Shown: positions 36,465 through 44,019 of the stretch, piece by piece
Layout of the letters: each line of letters starts with the position of its first letter
Position numbering within the stretch: the first letter of the stretch is position 1
Assembly (NCBI GenBank): GCA_016713405.1
Contig: JADJPF010000022.1
Coordinates: 372,001-436,000 of the forward strand
Direction of reading: 5' to 3'
DNA from: Blastocatellia bacterium
Lineage (GTDB): Bacteria; Acidobacteriota; Blastocatellia; Chloracidobacteriales; JADJPF01
DNA: 64,000 nt
Position numbers and translations under genes: made by a program
The notes under the pieces: model-generated
The model's input: the letters and a program-made list of their open reading frames with translations, nothing else
Told to the model about the DNA's origin: nothing
Database searches by the model: none

Positions 36465-36495
36465 AACCCTCATTGCCCAGTGTAATGAGGGTTTT
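36465..36495 (+). terminator. Rho-independent terminator after the TonB receptor
   Basis: Stem AACCCTCATT / AATGAGGGTT with a 9-nt loop, followed by TTTT and a further T-rich stretch, 31 bases after the receptor stop. Confidence 0.88.
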
Positions 36496-36540
36496 AGCTT
36501 TTTAAGAATGTCCAAAAATTAAAAACTTTGTTTAAACTAG

Positions 36541-36568
36541 TTGACAAAAATGTCTCAATTAGTATCAA
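36541..36568 (+). promoter_or_regulatory. Putative promoter of the XRE regulator with embedded operator
   Basis: TTGACA at 36541-36546 and TATCAA at 36563-36568 are separated by 16 bases. The palindromic core GACA-AAAA-TGTC (36543-36554) overlaps the -35 element and matches the core of a second palindrome downstream, so a repressor could block RNA polymerase here. Confidence 0.5.
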
Positions 36569-36646
36569 ATTAGAAAATCAACAATCTTAACAGATCAATT
36601 TATCAAATAAATACATTAAAACAAGGAGACAGTAAAATACTAAGTG

Positions 36647-36664
36647 TTAGACATTATTGTCTAA
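36647..36664. promoter_or_regulatory. Second operator-like palindrome upstream of the XRE gene
   Basis: TTAGACA-TTAT-TGTCTAA is a perfect 7-bp inverted repeat with a 4-nt spacer, 14 bases before the ATG of the regulator. Its GACA-N4-TGTC core is the same as that at 36543-36554, about 107 bases upstream. Together they suggest autoregulation by the encoded XRE protein, possibly with looping. Confidence 0.6.
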
Positions 36665-36678
36665 TAAGAGTTAATCCC

Positions 36679-37383
36679 ATGAAAAACGCGAAAGTAAAAA
36701 AACTACCTGCTGAAAATAAAATAGAAATAAAACCTATTGAAAGTGAAAATCTTACAAAACTATTAGAAGAAACTAGAAAAAGACTAGGCTTAGCTGCAAC
36801 AGATATGGCTGTTTTGTTAAACACTACAGATCGTAGCTATAGACGCTGGGAAAGTGGAGAAAGCGACCCTAGCGGCCAGGCTATTGCTAAAATCTATGTT
36901 CTAAGAAGTCATTATCCAGAATACTTTAAGGATGATAACAGAATAGAGAGAGGTAATTTTAATGGTGATTGGAAAAGAGAGTTGGCTGTTGAATTAGGTA
37001 AACAGCAACAAACATTAGTAAAAGAATTAGCTGAAACCTTACTACAAAATCAAAGTAAGCCACAGGAAAACAAGGAAAATAAAGAAAATAAAGTTTTAGA
37101 ACAAAATAAAACTTTAGAACAAAATAAAGTTTTAGAACAAAATAGACTCCAAGAACAAAATCAAAAACTCCCACAGCCACAATATCAAAACCTTATTAAA
37201 GCACAATACCAAATAGAAGCTAATCTTAAGGGCAAGTTTGCAGATGTTAATGAGATGGATAAAATGTGGCAACGAGTTAATAAACTAGAAAAAAGACTTG
37301 TTTTTCTAGAAGAAAAATGTGATATCCTTACCAACCACCACAATATGAAAATACTTATCGACGTGGAAGATAAGAGCCTCTAA
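36679..37383 (+). CDS. XRE-like helix-turn-helix regulator with coiled-coil tail
   Basis: Residues ~25-75 form a helix-turn-helix: LLEETRKRLGLAATDMAVLLNTTDRSYRRWESGESDPSG QAIAKIY, with 'W.sGes.Ps' typical of XRE/Cro proteins. The middle (~110-165) has low-complexity Glu/Asn/Lys/Gln, including four 6-residue repeats of the LEQNKV type encoded by an 18-nt tandem repeat near 37090-37160. The end (~175-234) is a likely coiled coil (MDKMWQRVNKLEKRLVFLEEK) for oligomerisation. It is 33 bases before the SDR gene and probably co-transcribed. Targets are unknown, apart from a likely self-site. Confidence 0.8.
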   Translation: MKNAKVKKLPAENKIEIKPIESENLTKLLEETRKRLGLAATDMAVLLNTTDRSYRRWESGESDPSGQAIAKIYVLRSHYPEYFKDDNRIERGNFNGDWKRELAVELGKQQQTLVKELAETLLQNQSKPQENKENKENKVLEQNKTLEQNKVLEQNRLQEQNQKLPQPQYQNLIKAQYQIEANLKGKFADVNEMDKMWQRVNKLEKRLVFLEEKCDILTNHHNMKILIDVEDKSL

Positions 37384-37416
37384 AAATAATAGTTTAATTT
37401 TATCGAAGGGAATTTT

Positions 37417-38223
37417 ATGTCAAGCACATTTGATTTTTGGGACAAAGTTGTCTTTGTTGCTGGTGGAACTAGCGGTATTAATTTAGGAATTGCTCATGCT
37501 TTTGCCCAAGCAGGAGCAAAATTATCAGTTATTTCTCGCTCTCAAGATAAGGTTAATGCAGCGGTTGAAACATTAAAAAGCTATGGTAATCAAGCTATTG
37601 GTTTTGCTACAGATGTTCGAGATTATGCAAAAACACTGGAAACACTAAAACAAACTCATGAGCAACTAGGCTTAATAGATATATTAATTTCTGGTGCTGC
37701 TGGCAATTTTCCTGCTCCAGCAATGGGAATGTCCCCAAATGGCTTTAAGTCTGTAATAGATATTGATGTAATGGGAACTTTTCATGTTTTACATTCTGCA
37801 TTTGAATATTTAAGAAAGCCAGGTGCCTGTGTAATCAATATTTCAGCCCCACAGTCTTATAATCCAATGGAATTTCAAATGCATGTTTGTGCTGCTAAAG
37901 CTGGTGTAGATATGATAACTCGTGTTGCAGCAATGGAATGGGGAGCAATGGGAATAAGAGTAAATTCTATTTCTCCAGGGCCAATTGATGATACTGAAGG
38001 AATGAATAGATTAGCTAAAACAAAACAAATGCGCGAACTTGTAATAGATTCAGTTCCTTTAGCTCGTTTTGGTACTAAAGAAGACATTGCTAATGCCTGT
38101 CTTTGGCTTGCAAGTCCAATGGCATCCTATGTAACTGGGGTAGTATTGCCAGTTGATGGTGGCTGGAGTTTGGGCGGCACAAGCGTTTCTAGTGCTGGAA
38201 TGAAAAAAATGTTTGGGTTTTAA
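37417..38223 (+). CDS. SDR oxidoreductase, 2,4-dienoyl-CoA reductase-like
   Basis: A GAAGGGA site precedes the ATG. The Rossmann fold opens with FVAGGTSGINLGIAHAFAQAG (TGxxxGxG variant), then 'SGAAGNFPAPAMGMSPNGFKSVIDIDVMGTF' and 'AAMEWGAMGIRVNSISPGPI'. The usual Tyr of the YxxxK motif is replaced (QMHVCAAKAG keeps the Lys), as in peroxisomal DECR2-like dienoyl-CoA reductases ('H..aaKAa.d..t...AvEWG'). The length of 268 matches. It may reduce dienoyl- or enoyl-CoA in fatty acid oxidation using NADPH. Other SDR activities cannot be excluded. Confidence 0.85.
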   Translation: MSSTFDFWDKVVFVAGGTSGINLGIAHAFAQAGAKLSVISRSQDKVNAAVETLKSYGNQAIGFATDVRDYAKTLETLKQTHEQLGLIDILISGAAGNFPAPAMGMSPNGFKSVIDIDVMGTFHVLHSAFEYLRKPGACVINISAPQSYNPMEFQMHVCAAKAGVDMITRVAAMEWGAMGIRVNSISPGPIDDTEGMNRLAKTKQMRELVIDSVPLARFGTKEDIANACLWLASPMASYVTGVVLPVDGGWSLGGTSVSSAGMKKMFGF

Positions 38224-38261
38224 CCTGCTTTTTAACTTTTCCAAAATTATTTCTATATTAA

Positions 38262-38283
38262 GAGGAAGAGATTTCTCTTCCTC
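38262..38283. terminator. Stem-loop downstream of the SDR gene
   Basis: Perfect 9-bp stem GAGGAAGAG / CTCTTCCTC with a 4-nt loop, 39 bases after the SDR stop. No T-tract follows on either side, so it may be a weak terminator or mRNA 3' end protector. Confidence 0.4.
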
Positions 38284-38470
38284 AAGGAAATATCCTACAA
38301 AAATCTCCTAAAAATTTTTCCAGGTTTATTGTCGTCTTATCAAAAAATAAATCGCCTTACTTAATGAAAGCAATAAAAGCTAATAGAAAATAAGTCTAAC
38401 TGGGCTTAAAAATATTAGTAGAAAGATAGCGTGTGTTACTTAGGAATTATTAAATCTATTAGGAGGGAAA

Positions 38471-38701
38471 ATGCCAACTTGTCAAGTTTATGGAAATAAG
38501 CCAGATACAGGGCCGGGTCAATTATCTGCTCAATCAGCAATGGATGATGTTAATCAAGCACATGCTGCTTGGGCTGTAACAATGAATTGGACGGCTGATA
38601 AAACTACTTACACTTCTAATGCTGCTGGTGTTACAGGCGATGATTTAGAACAAGCCTTTAGTCCACATTTCCAAGGTTACCATGTAGTTGGATCTGATTA
38701 A
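38471..38701 (+). CDS. Small unknown protein of the 38-43 kb locus
   Basis: A strong AGGAGG at 38461-38466 precedes the ATG. The 76-residue protein has no signal peptide or membrane segment. It is rich in Gly, Ala, Asp and Thr, with a single Cys at position 4, and aromatic residues in WAVTMNWTADKTTY and HFQGYHVVG. It starts a same-direction run with three related unknown proteins, 21 bases before the first of them. I do not recognise the family; a structural or cargo component is only a guess from context. Confidence 0.6.
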   Translation: MPTCQVYGNKPDTGPGQLSAQSAMDDVNQAHAAWAVTMNWTADKTTYTSNAAGVTGDDLEQAFSPHFQGYHVVGSD

Positions 38702-38722
38702 CTTTTTGCTATGGAGTATTTT

Positions 38723-39349
38723 ATGGGAGTAGTAACTAAATTAAATTTTGTTAATTTCTCACATGATTTTAACAACAGTAAAATAGTAATTTTTCAAAAA
38801 AATGTTGCTACCAGTTATGATGAATTAGCAGTAGCTTGGAAGACAATTGAAAACTGTGGTGTAGGTAGCACACATCCTTTTGATTATCCCTGGGATGTAA
38901 CAGTAAATGCTATAGATAGCTATGGTAATCACACTCGTAAGCTTTTAGCTAGCCCAGGACAAGCTTTTGAAGTCAAACTTAGTCATTCTGGTTATGTTAT
39001 AAGACCGTCTCACGCTCCAGCAGCAAACTCGCAAGAAATAGAAGTCTTAAATACCTTAGCACGAGGTAGCATTAATGTTGGAGTTTATCGTAATAACAAA
39101 TTGTTAGCTATGAAGAATAATGTTGTACCAAAAGAAAAAGCTGTATTTCAGTTTGAACCAACCCTTTGGATTGGTATTGCTTCAGAAGTCCAGCTAGGAG
39201 GAAAAATGAATTCTGCTGTGCTTTCTTGTATTAATACAGAAATCTGTTTATTAGGTATTGCTGAAGCAGATATTGAAATGAGAGGCGGCGGAGCAGGTAT
39301 TTCTTCTCATCCATATAGCTTTATTCTAACTAATGTACACTACTTATAG
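38723..39349 (+). CDS. Tandem-paralogue family protein, copy A
   Basis: I chose the second ATG (38723) because GGAG precedes it and because copy B starts the same way (MGxVxKLNF). The 208-residue protein is predicted beta-rich. Blocks conserved with copies B and C: IVIFQKN, DELAVAW, CGVG, DSYGNHT, PGQAFEV, GSINVGVYR, VFQFEPTLWIGIA, MNSAVLS, INTEI, and the C-terminal GGGAGISSHPYSF-LTNV. No signal peptide or membrane helix. I recall similar unnamed proteins in acidobacteria and myxobacteria but cannot name a function. Two further copies follow and then a Nudix protein and two lytic-type enzymes. Confidence 0.75.
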   Translation: MGVVTKLNFVNFSHDFNNSKIVIFQKNVATSYDELAVAWKTIENCGVGSTHPFDYPWDVTVNAIDSYGNHTRKLLASPGQAFEVKLSHSGYVIRPSHAPAANSQEIEVLNTLARGSINVGVYRNNKLLAMKNNVVPKEKAVFQFEPTLWIGIASEVQLGGKMNSAVLSCINTEICLLGIAEADIEMRGGGAGISSHPYSFILTNVHYL

Positions 39350-39379
39350 TAGTTCAAATATACACTACTTATAGTAGTT
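39336..39379. repeat. Duplicated 19-bp palindromic unit
   Basis: TACACTACTTATAGTAGTT occurs at 39336-39354 and again at 39361-39379. Each copy contains the palindrome ACTACT-TAT-AGTAGT. The first copy overlaps the last codons and stop of paralogue A. The remaining gap to 39578 is AT-rich without other recognisable structure. Confidence 0.7.
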
Positions 39380-39578
39380 AGAGATCTACAAATATCTATT
39401 ACTAGTTTAATAAACTAGCAACTTAAATATTTTAAGTTTTCAGTTAGAAACTCAAGAGTTATTTAAGCTCTTAAGAGGAAACTTTTGTCGCTATTTTTAA
39501 GCATTACCAAATAATTTGGATAGCCAAAAATCTATTTCTTTGTTTAGCAAAGATTAAAATTAAAGTGAGGTATTTTTT

Positions 39579-40205
39579 ATGGGAACAGTCGTCAAATTAA
39601 ACTTTATCAATAATTCAAATGATTCAAATAACAGCCAAATTGTTATTTTCCAAAAAAATGTATCTACTGGTTATGATGAATTAGCAGTAGCTTGGACTGT
39701 AATTCAAAACTGTGGTGTAGGTGATAATCATCCATTTAGTTATCCTTTAGATATGAAAGTTAGTGCAAGTGATAGTTATGGTAATTTTACCCCACAACTA
39801 CTTGCTTACCCTGGTCAAGCTTTTGAAGTTGTTTTAGATCGTTCAGGAGACATTTTACAACTAGCTGATACTCCTTCTGCTAGTGTTAAAGATGTTGAAG
39901 TACGTAATAGTTTAACTCAAGGCAGCATAAACGCTTGTGTTTACCGCGATGGAAAAATACTAGCAACAAAAACTAATGTCGTGCCTTTAGAAAAAGCAGT
40001 ATTTCAATTTAAGCCTACAATTTGGATTGGAGTTGCAGCAGAAATAGAAGAAGGTGAAGTAATGAATTCAGCTATTCTTTCTACTATAAACACAGAAATT
40101 TCTCTCTTAGGTGTTGCCTCAGCAGACATTGTTATGACTGGTGGCGGTGCTGGTTCTACTTCAAAACCTTATACCTTTAAGCTTATGAATGTACGTAACT
40201 TATAA
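39579..40205 (+). CDS. Tandem-paralogue family protein, copy B
   Basis: GAGG precedes the ATG. This 208-residue copy aligns with A without large gaps (well over half identical by eye): VVKLNFINNSNDSNNSQIVIFQKN, 'YDELAVAWTVIQNCGVGDNHPFSYP', DSYGNFTPQLLAYPGQAFEVVL, 'NSLTQGSINACVYRDGKILATKTNVVPLEKAVFQF', TIWIGVAAEI, MNSAILSTINTEISLLG and 'MTGGGAGSTSKPYTFKLMNV'. It lacks a signal peptide and membrane segment. A hairpin terminator follows. Because A and B share their ends and their motifs, they probably arose by tandem duplication and share a fold; function is not known. Confidence 0.75.
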   Translation: MGTVVKLNFINNSNDSNNSQIVIFQKNVSTGYDELAVAWTVIQNCGVGDNHPFSYPLDMKVSASDSYGNFTPQLLAYPGQAFEVVLDRSGDILQLADTPSASVKDVEVRNSLTQGSINACVYRDGKILATKTNVVPLEKAVFQFKPTIWIGVAAEIEEGEVMNSAILSTINTEISLLGVASADIVMTGGGAGSTSKPYTFKLMNVRNL

Positions 40206-40226
40206 AGCAAGTAAACAAAATTTGGG

Positions 40227-40264
40227 AAGGTTAGGTATTAATAATATGATGCCTAACCTTTTAT
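40227..40264 (+). terminator. Rho-independent terminator after paralogue B
   Basis: Stem AAGGTTAGG / CCTAACCTT around a 16-nt loop, followed by TTATAT, 22 bases after the stop of copy B. Confidence 0.7.
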
Positions 40265-40354
40265 ATCACTTACTAAATTGCTAAATAGAAGTCTAAATTA
40301 TTATAAATCAATTAGTTATGCTTAGTTAAAAAGATAAGAAGTTGTGAGGGTGTC

Positions 40355-40986
40355 TTGATATTAGATACACAATTAAAAATAATTAATTTATCTGATAGTC
40401 CTAGACCACAAAACATAATTTTATTCAAAAAAATTGTGCTTCAGGTCAACAAGATAACTCTGTTATTGCCTTGTATGTAATTAATCAATTAGGTTATGAC
40501 CATAACTGTGAAATAAATTTTTCTCATAAATTATTTGCTTCCGTTAGTGATTATTATGGCAACCATAAACCACAAATTAAAATCCGGCCAGGCTATTTAT
40601 ATAAAATAGTCCAGGACACTAAACAAACAAAATTTATTGAGTCTGGTTTAGGTACTCATCCTTTAGAAATACAAGTAGAAAACACATTAAATCAAGGGGC
40701 TTATAACGTTAATATTTTTCGTAGTGACAAGCTTCTTAGTCGTCATCCTTCGCTAATACCACAGGAAAAAACATTTTTCCAATTTAAGTATATTCTTTGG
40801 GTTGGGATTTTGCCGAAAGTTCAAGAAGGCGAAATACTTCTTTTATCAGATATAGAATTAAACACTAGGTTCCAACAATTTTATTTAATAGGTGTAAAAA
40901 AAGCCGAGCTAATACTAGCTGGAGGGGGTTTTGGCCCGGAAAGTAAACCATTTAGTTTTCATTTAATAAATGTAGAAATGTTTTAG
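40355..40986 (+). pseudogene. Tandem-paralogue family protein, copy C (frameshifted in A7)
   Basis: A GAGGG site (40346-40350) places a TTG start at 40355. The frame reads TQLKIINLSDSPRPQNIIL FKK, aligned to copy B's KLNFINNSND...IVIFQKN. It then fails in a run of seven A (40427-40433) and stops at 40480. One more A, or a -1 slip, continues NCASGQQDNSVIALYVINQLG into the open frame 40471-40986. That part has the family blocks SDYYGNH, QGAYNVNIFRSDKLL, FFQFKYILWVGIL and GGGFGPESKPFSFHLINV. C is clearly more diverged than A and B. It may be decaying, mis-sequenced or rescued by slippage. Confidence 0.65.
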
Positions 40987-40998
40987 GAGGTAATTAAA

Positions 40999-41586
40999 AT
41001 GGCGGATTATGTATATGCAATTATTTACGACAGTACAGGAAATTTTGCTGCTTTTACAAAAAATGCTAGCGGCTATTTTTTCTCTGATGGAAATAGTAGT
41101 GGAAATATTGTTACAGCAGGCCAACCATTAAATGGAGGGGGGAAATTTGCTTTCCCTGGAGGGGCATTAAATACAAATGAAGACACTACAGCAGGAGCAA
41201 TTAGAGAGTTTAAGGAAGAAACAAATTATGATTTAACTAACAATTATACAGATACATTTTTTGAAAAATATCTAACTGCTAGTGCTACATATTATGGGGT
41301 GTATTTTAAGGTTGCTAGTTTATCTACAATAATTTCGACTATCACGGCAAATTTATTACAAGGTAGTCAAGCTATGGCAGATGTTCAAAGTGGCAAAATT
41401 ACAGCTTATGCAGATATTTTTACAGCTTATCCTAACTGCCCGCCAGATAATGAGTTAGCTACAGTTGCAAGCTGGAATCTAGTTAATGATGAAATCAAGA
41501 TCCAAGCCTTAAATGATGATACAGATACAGACTGGTTTTATGACATTTTAGATTATTTGTATGATAGAGAATTTCATACTAGTTAA
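40999..41586 (+). CDS. Nudix hydrolase domain protein
   Basis: AGGAGG overlaps the end of paralogue C and precedes the ATG. Residues ~50-75 carry a Nudix box: GGALNTNEDTTAGAIREFKEE then TNYD, matching Gx5Ex7REUxEExGU except that Asn replaces the final Gly. The C-terminal half has no known motif beyond acidic residues. It is predicted cytoplasmic. Nudix enzymes hydrolyse nucleoside diphosphates linked to another moiety; the substrate here is unknown. Its placement within the paralogue/lytic enzyme run, and its 12-base distance from copy C, suggest a functional link. Confidence 0.85.
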   Translation: MADYVYAIIYDSTGNFAAFTKNASGYFFSDGNSSGNIVTAGQPLNGGGKFAFPGGALNTNEDTTAGAIREFKEETNYDLTNNYTDTFFEKYLTASATYYGVYFKVASLSTIISTITANLLQGSQAMADVQSGKITAYADIFTAYPNCPPDNELATVASWNLVNDEIKIQALNDDTDTDWFYDILDYLYDREFHTS

Positions 41587-41622
41587 CATAACTTAAATAT
41601 TTATAAGTGTTTAAGGAGCAGT

Positions 41623-42630
41623 ATGCAATTTGATATAAATAGTTTTTGGACACAATATAAAAAATATTTTTCAAATCCAACAGATGATGAACTTTATCAT
41701 TTACCATTTATTCTTAACCTTGCATCACAGGATAAAAATATTGATGGTGTCTATCAATTAGCTTATATGTTGGCTACAGCAATGTGGGAAACAGGACAAT
41801 TTAAGTATTTAGATGAACAGGGTAGCGAGAAATATTTTTCAAAATATCAAAATAAAATAGGCAATACTCAAACCGGTGATGCACAACGCTATCGCGGACG
41901 TGGCTATGTTCAATTAACAGGGCGAGCTAATTATAAAACGGCTACAGAAAAGCTTAATTTGCCAGGCGTTAATTTTGAAGATAGCCCATTTTTAGCAGCA
42001 GACCCTAAATATGCCTATCAGATAATGGTAAGAGGATGTTTAGAAGGTTGGTTTACAGGTCGCAAACTTTCAGATTATGTTACGGTTGATGGAAGTAAAC
42101 GCGATTATAAAAATGCTCGCAATGTAATTAATCCAGGTGAGCTAAAAGAGGAAAACGCTCCGGGTGTAGAAAATACAACACTTTGGGCCGGTTACTTTGA
42201 GTTAATTTTACAAAATTCTATTGCAGAAGAAGCATTGCCAGAAATTCCCCCAGAATATATTGAAGATGCTTCAGAAAATACAAAATCTTCTGTTCCTAAA
42301 CTAGTAGTGCAACCAACTGCCCAGATTCCAGCTACACAAGCTGCTTTTAGTTCACCAATAGCCGCTTATGTTGATAAAGCAAAAGAGGTTCTGCCAGCTT
42401 CTATTACTACAATAAAGAGATTTGGAGCAATGCTAATTGGATGTCTCAGTAGTATTTCAATGAGTGTTGCAGCTTTTATTAAATCAGAGCCTGTTATTAG
42501 CGAAATAGTCATAGGAACAGCCTTAGTTTGTTTAATTTGGCTAATTTCTTTCTATATTTATACTGAACATGTTTTGGATTCTAAGCGAATGCAAGCAACT
42601 GCTAGCCCAACAAAAAATAGTGTTAAGTAA
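41623..42630 (+). CDS. GH19-like lysozyme/chitinase with C-terminal membrane tail
   Basis: AAGGAG precedes the ATG. Residues ~1-200 resemble GH19 chitinase/endolysin domains: 'AYMLATAMWETGQFKYLDE' with the likely catalytic Glu, and 'GDAQRYRGRGYVQLTGRANY', the phage-endolysin-type block. A linker rich in Pro, Ala and Gln follows (~200-245). The end holds one or two hydrophobic helices (RFGAMLIGCLSSISMSVAAF and IVIGTALVCLIWLISFYIY), then a short polar tail. No N-terminal signal peptide is visible. The tail is shared with the DUF1906 protein downstream. It probably cleaves peptidoglycan or chitin while tethered to a membrane; that is inference. Confidence 0.82.
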   Translation: MQFDINSFWTQYKKYFSNPTDDELYHLPFILNLASQDKNIDGVYQLAYMLATAMWETGQFKYLDEQGSEKYFSKYQNKIGNTQTGDAQRYRGRGYVQLTGRANYKTATEKLNLPGVNFEDSPFLAADPKYAYQIMVRGCLEGWFTGRKLSDYVTVDGSKRDYKNARNVINPGELKEENAPGVENTTLWAGYFELILQNSIAEEALPEIPPEYIEDASENTKSSVPKLVVQPTAQIPATQAAFSSPIAAYVDKAKEVLPASITTIKRFGAMLIGCLSSISMSVAAFIKSEPVISEIVIGTALVCLIWLISFYIYTEHVLDSKRMQATASPTKNSVK

Positions 42631-42648
42631 AAAATTATTTTTATTTAA

Positions 42649-42930
42649 TACAGTGTAACTTAAATACTCTGATATTTTTATCTAAAGCCCCAGCGGGGCG
42701 ACATATTTGTAGCGTAGGGTTTCAACCCTACGTATGATAATGCGGGGCAATAGAGTCACGAATGTGACGACATAATTAACCTATTGTATTTGTTAGATTT
42801 ATTATGTCGTCGCTACGCGACTTTAATTATGTATGATCACTATACCTAGGGCTTACGCCCTAAGCTATATATCTATCGCCCCGTTGGGGCTTAAGATTCA
42901 AAAATATAACATTTCTTAGTTTACGCTGTA
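42649..42930. repeat. Palindrome-rich dispersed repeat, copy 3
   Basis: It starts TACAGTGTAACTTAAATACT and ends CTTAGTTTACGCTGTA, imperfect inverted ends like those of the other copies. Internal palindromes are GCCCCAGCGGGGC, GCGTAGGGTTTCAACCCTACG, GTCGCTACGCGAC, TAGGGCTTACGCCCTA and GCCCCGTTGGGGC. The central part is different from copies 1 and 4, so modules seem to be exchanged. Flanking direct repeats are not clear here. It lies 19 bases after the GH19-like gene. Confidence 0.8.
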
Positions 42931-42954
42931 ATTACTTTGCTTTATGGAAATTTT

Positions 42955-43890
42955 ATGAAAGGTCTGGATACTAATAGAAATTGTACAGATTTAGCCAGTT
43001 GCTTAAAGCAGAGTGGGATAGATTTTGTTGCTCGTTATTATAGTCGTACTACTAAAAATGCTGATAAACATCTGACTTTAGCCGAAGCACAAGCCCTAAG
43101 CCAAGCAGGGCTTTATTTAGTGACAGTCTATGAAGATAGCCCAACTAGCAAAGATTATTTCTCTAGTGATCGTGGCAAAAGTGATGGGAAAAGTGCTTAT
43201 GCTTATGCACAAGATATAAATCAACCTAGAGATTCAGCCATTTATTTTGCTGTTGACTATGACGCTACAATGGCAGACATAGAAGGCCCAATCATACAAT
43301 ATTTTAATGGTGTATATGATGGGCTTAAAGACTCAGCTAATGCTAAACCAATTTATAAAATTGGGGTTTATGGTTCAGGTGCCACTTGTGATTATCTGCG
43401 TAAAAACTTAAGTTTTGTTGAATTTTCCTGGCTTTCCTGCTCTACAGGTTGGTTAAATTCAAAAACTTATAGTAATTGGAATATTAAACAATCCCTTGCC
43501 ACTACTTCTTTATGTGGACTAGATAAAACAGCATGGGATAGCAACGAATCACAAAGCAATTTTGGACAATTTACTTTACAACCTGCTCAACTAACCAACA
43601 ATTTACCTACCAATCAACCAAATCAAATTCCAATAACAAATACAGGTTTCTTAAATGCTTCTACAGGTACGCTAAACCGCTTACTGCTAACTCAAACAGG
43701 TGTTGTTGGCAGCATTGTTGCTACTGTTGGAGCATTTATCAAAGCTGAACCTGTTGTTAGTGCTGTAATAATTATAATTGCACTGCTGGGAATAACTTGG
43801 TTAATCTCATTTTATATCTATTTGGAATACTCATTAGACTGCCAAAGAATTGATATTGCAGCAGATCCAAATAAGCATAATGTTACATAA
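42955..43890 (+). CDS. DUF1906 (glycoside-hydrolase-like) protein with C-terminal membrane tail
   Basis: I chose the ATG at 42955 (MKGLDTN); the longer frame begins at a TTG in the repeat. Residues ~1-215 fit the DUF1906/Rv2525c-like TIM-barrel family related to GH25: 'GLDTNRNC', 'DFVARYYSR', 'AGLYLVTVYEDSP', 'IYFAVDYDAT' with the acidic pair, and 'KIGVYGSGATCDYL'. A Pro/Asn/Thr linker (~215-240) leads to a hydrophobic tail (IVATVGAFIKAEPVVSAVI... then WLISFYIYLEYSLD). This tail aligns without gaps to that of the GH19-like protein (27 of 52 identical by hand). No signal peptide is seen. It may act on peptidoglycan. Confidence 0.82.
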   Translation: MKGLDTNRNCTDLASCLKQSGIDFVARYYSRTTKNADKHLTLAEAQALSQAGLYLVTVYEDSPTSKDYFSSDRGKSDGKSAYAYAQDINQPRDSAIYFAVDYDATMADIEGPIIQYFNGVYDGLKDSANAKPIYKIGVYGSGATCDYLRKNLSFVEFSWLSCSTGWLNSKTYSNWNIKQSLATTSLCGLDKTAWDSNESQSNFGQFTLQPAQLTNNLPTNQPNQIPITNTGFLNASTGTLNRLLLTQTGVVGSIVATVGAFIKAEPVVSAVIIIIALLGITWLISFYIYLEYSLDCQRIDIAADPNKHNVT

Positions 43891-44019
43891 TCATAATCTT
43901 TAATCAAAAATTAATTAAATAAAATTTACTATTATCTACATAATTGTATAACTGTAGTTGCTTTTCTCTAGTTGATAAGTTAAATTCTACGACTACACAC
44001 GATTGATTTAGGAATAGTT

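Noticed and set aside
36644..36664. Six-codon leader peptide frame starting at GTG before the XRE gene
   Set aside because: The AAGGAG at 36623-36628 is too far from the GTG, and the frame coincides with an operator-like palindrome.
38471..43890. Prophage or contractile injection system
   Set aside because: No tail tube, sheath, baseplate, capsid, terminase, integrase or AAA+ ATPase gene is present, so only lytic-type enzymes support it.
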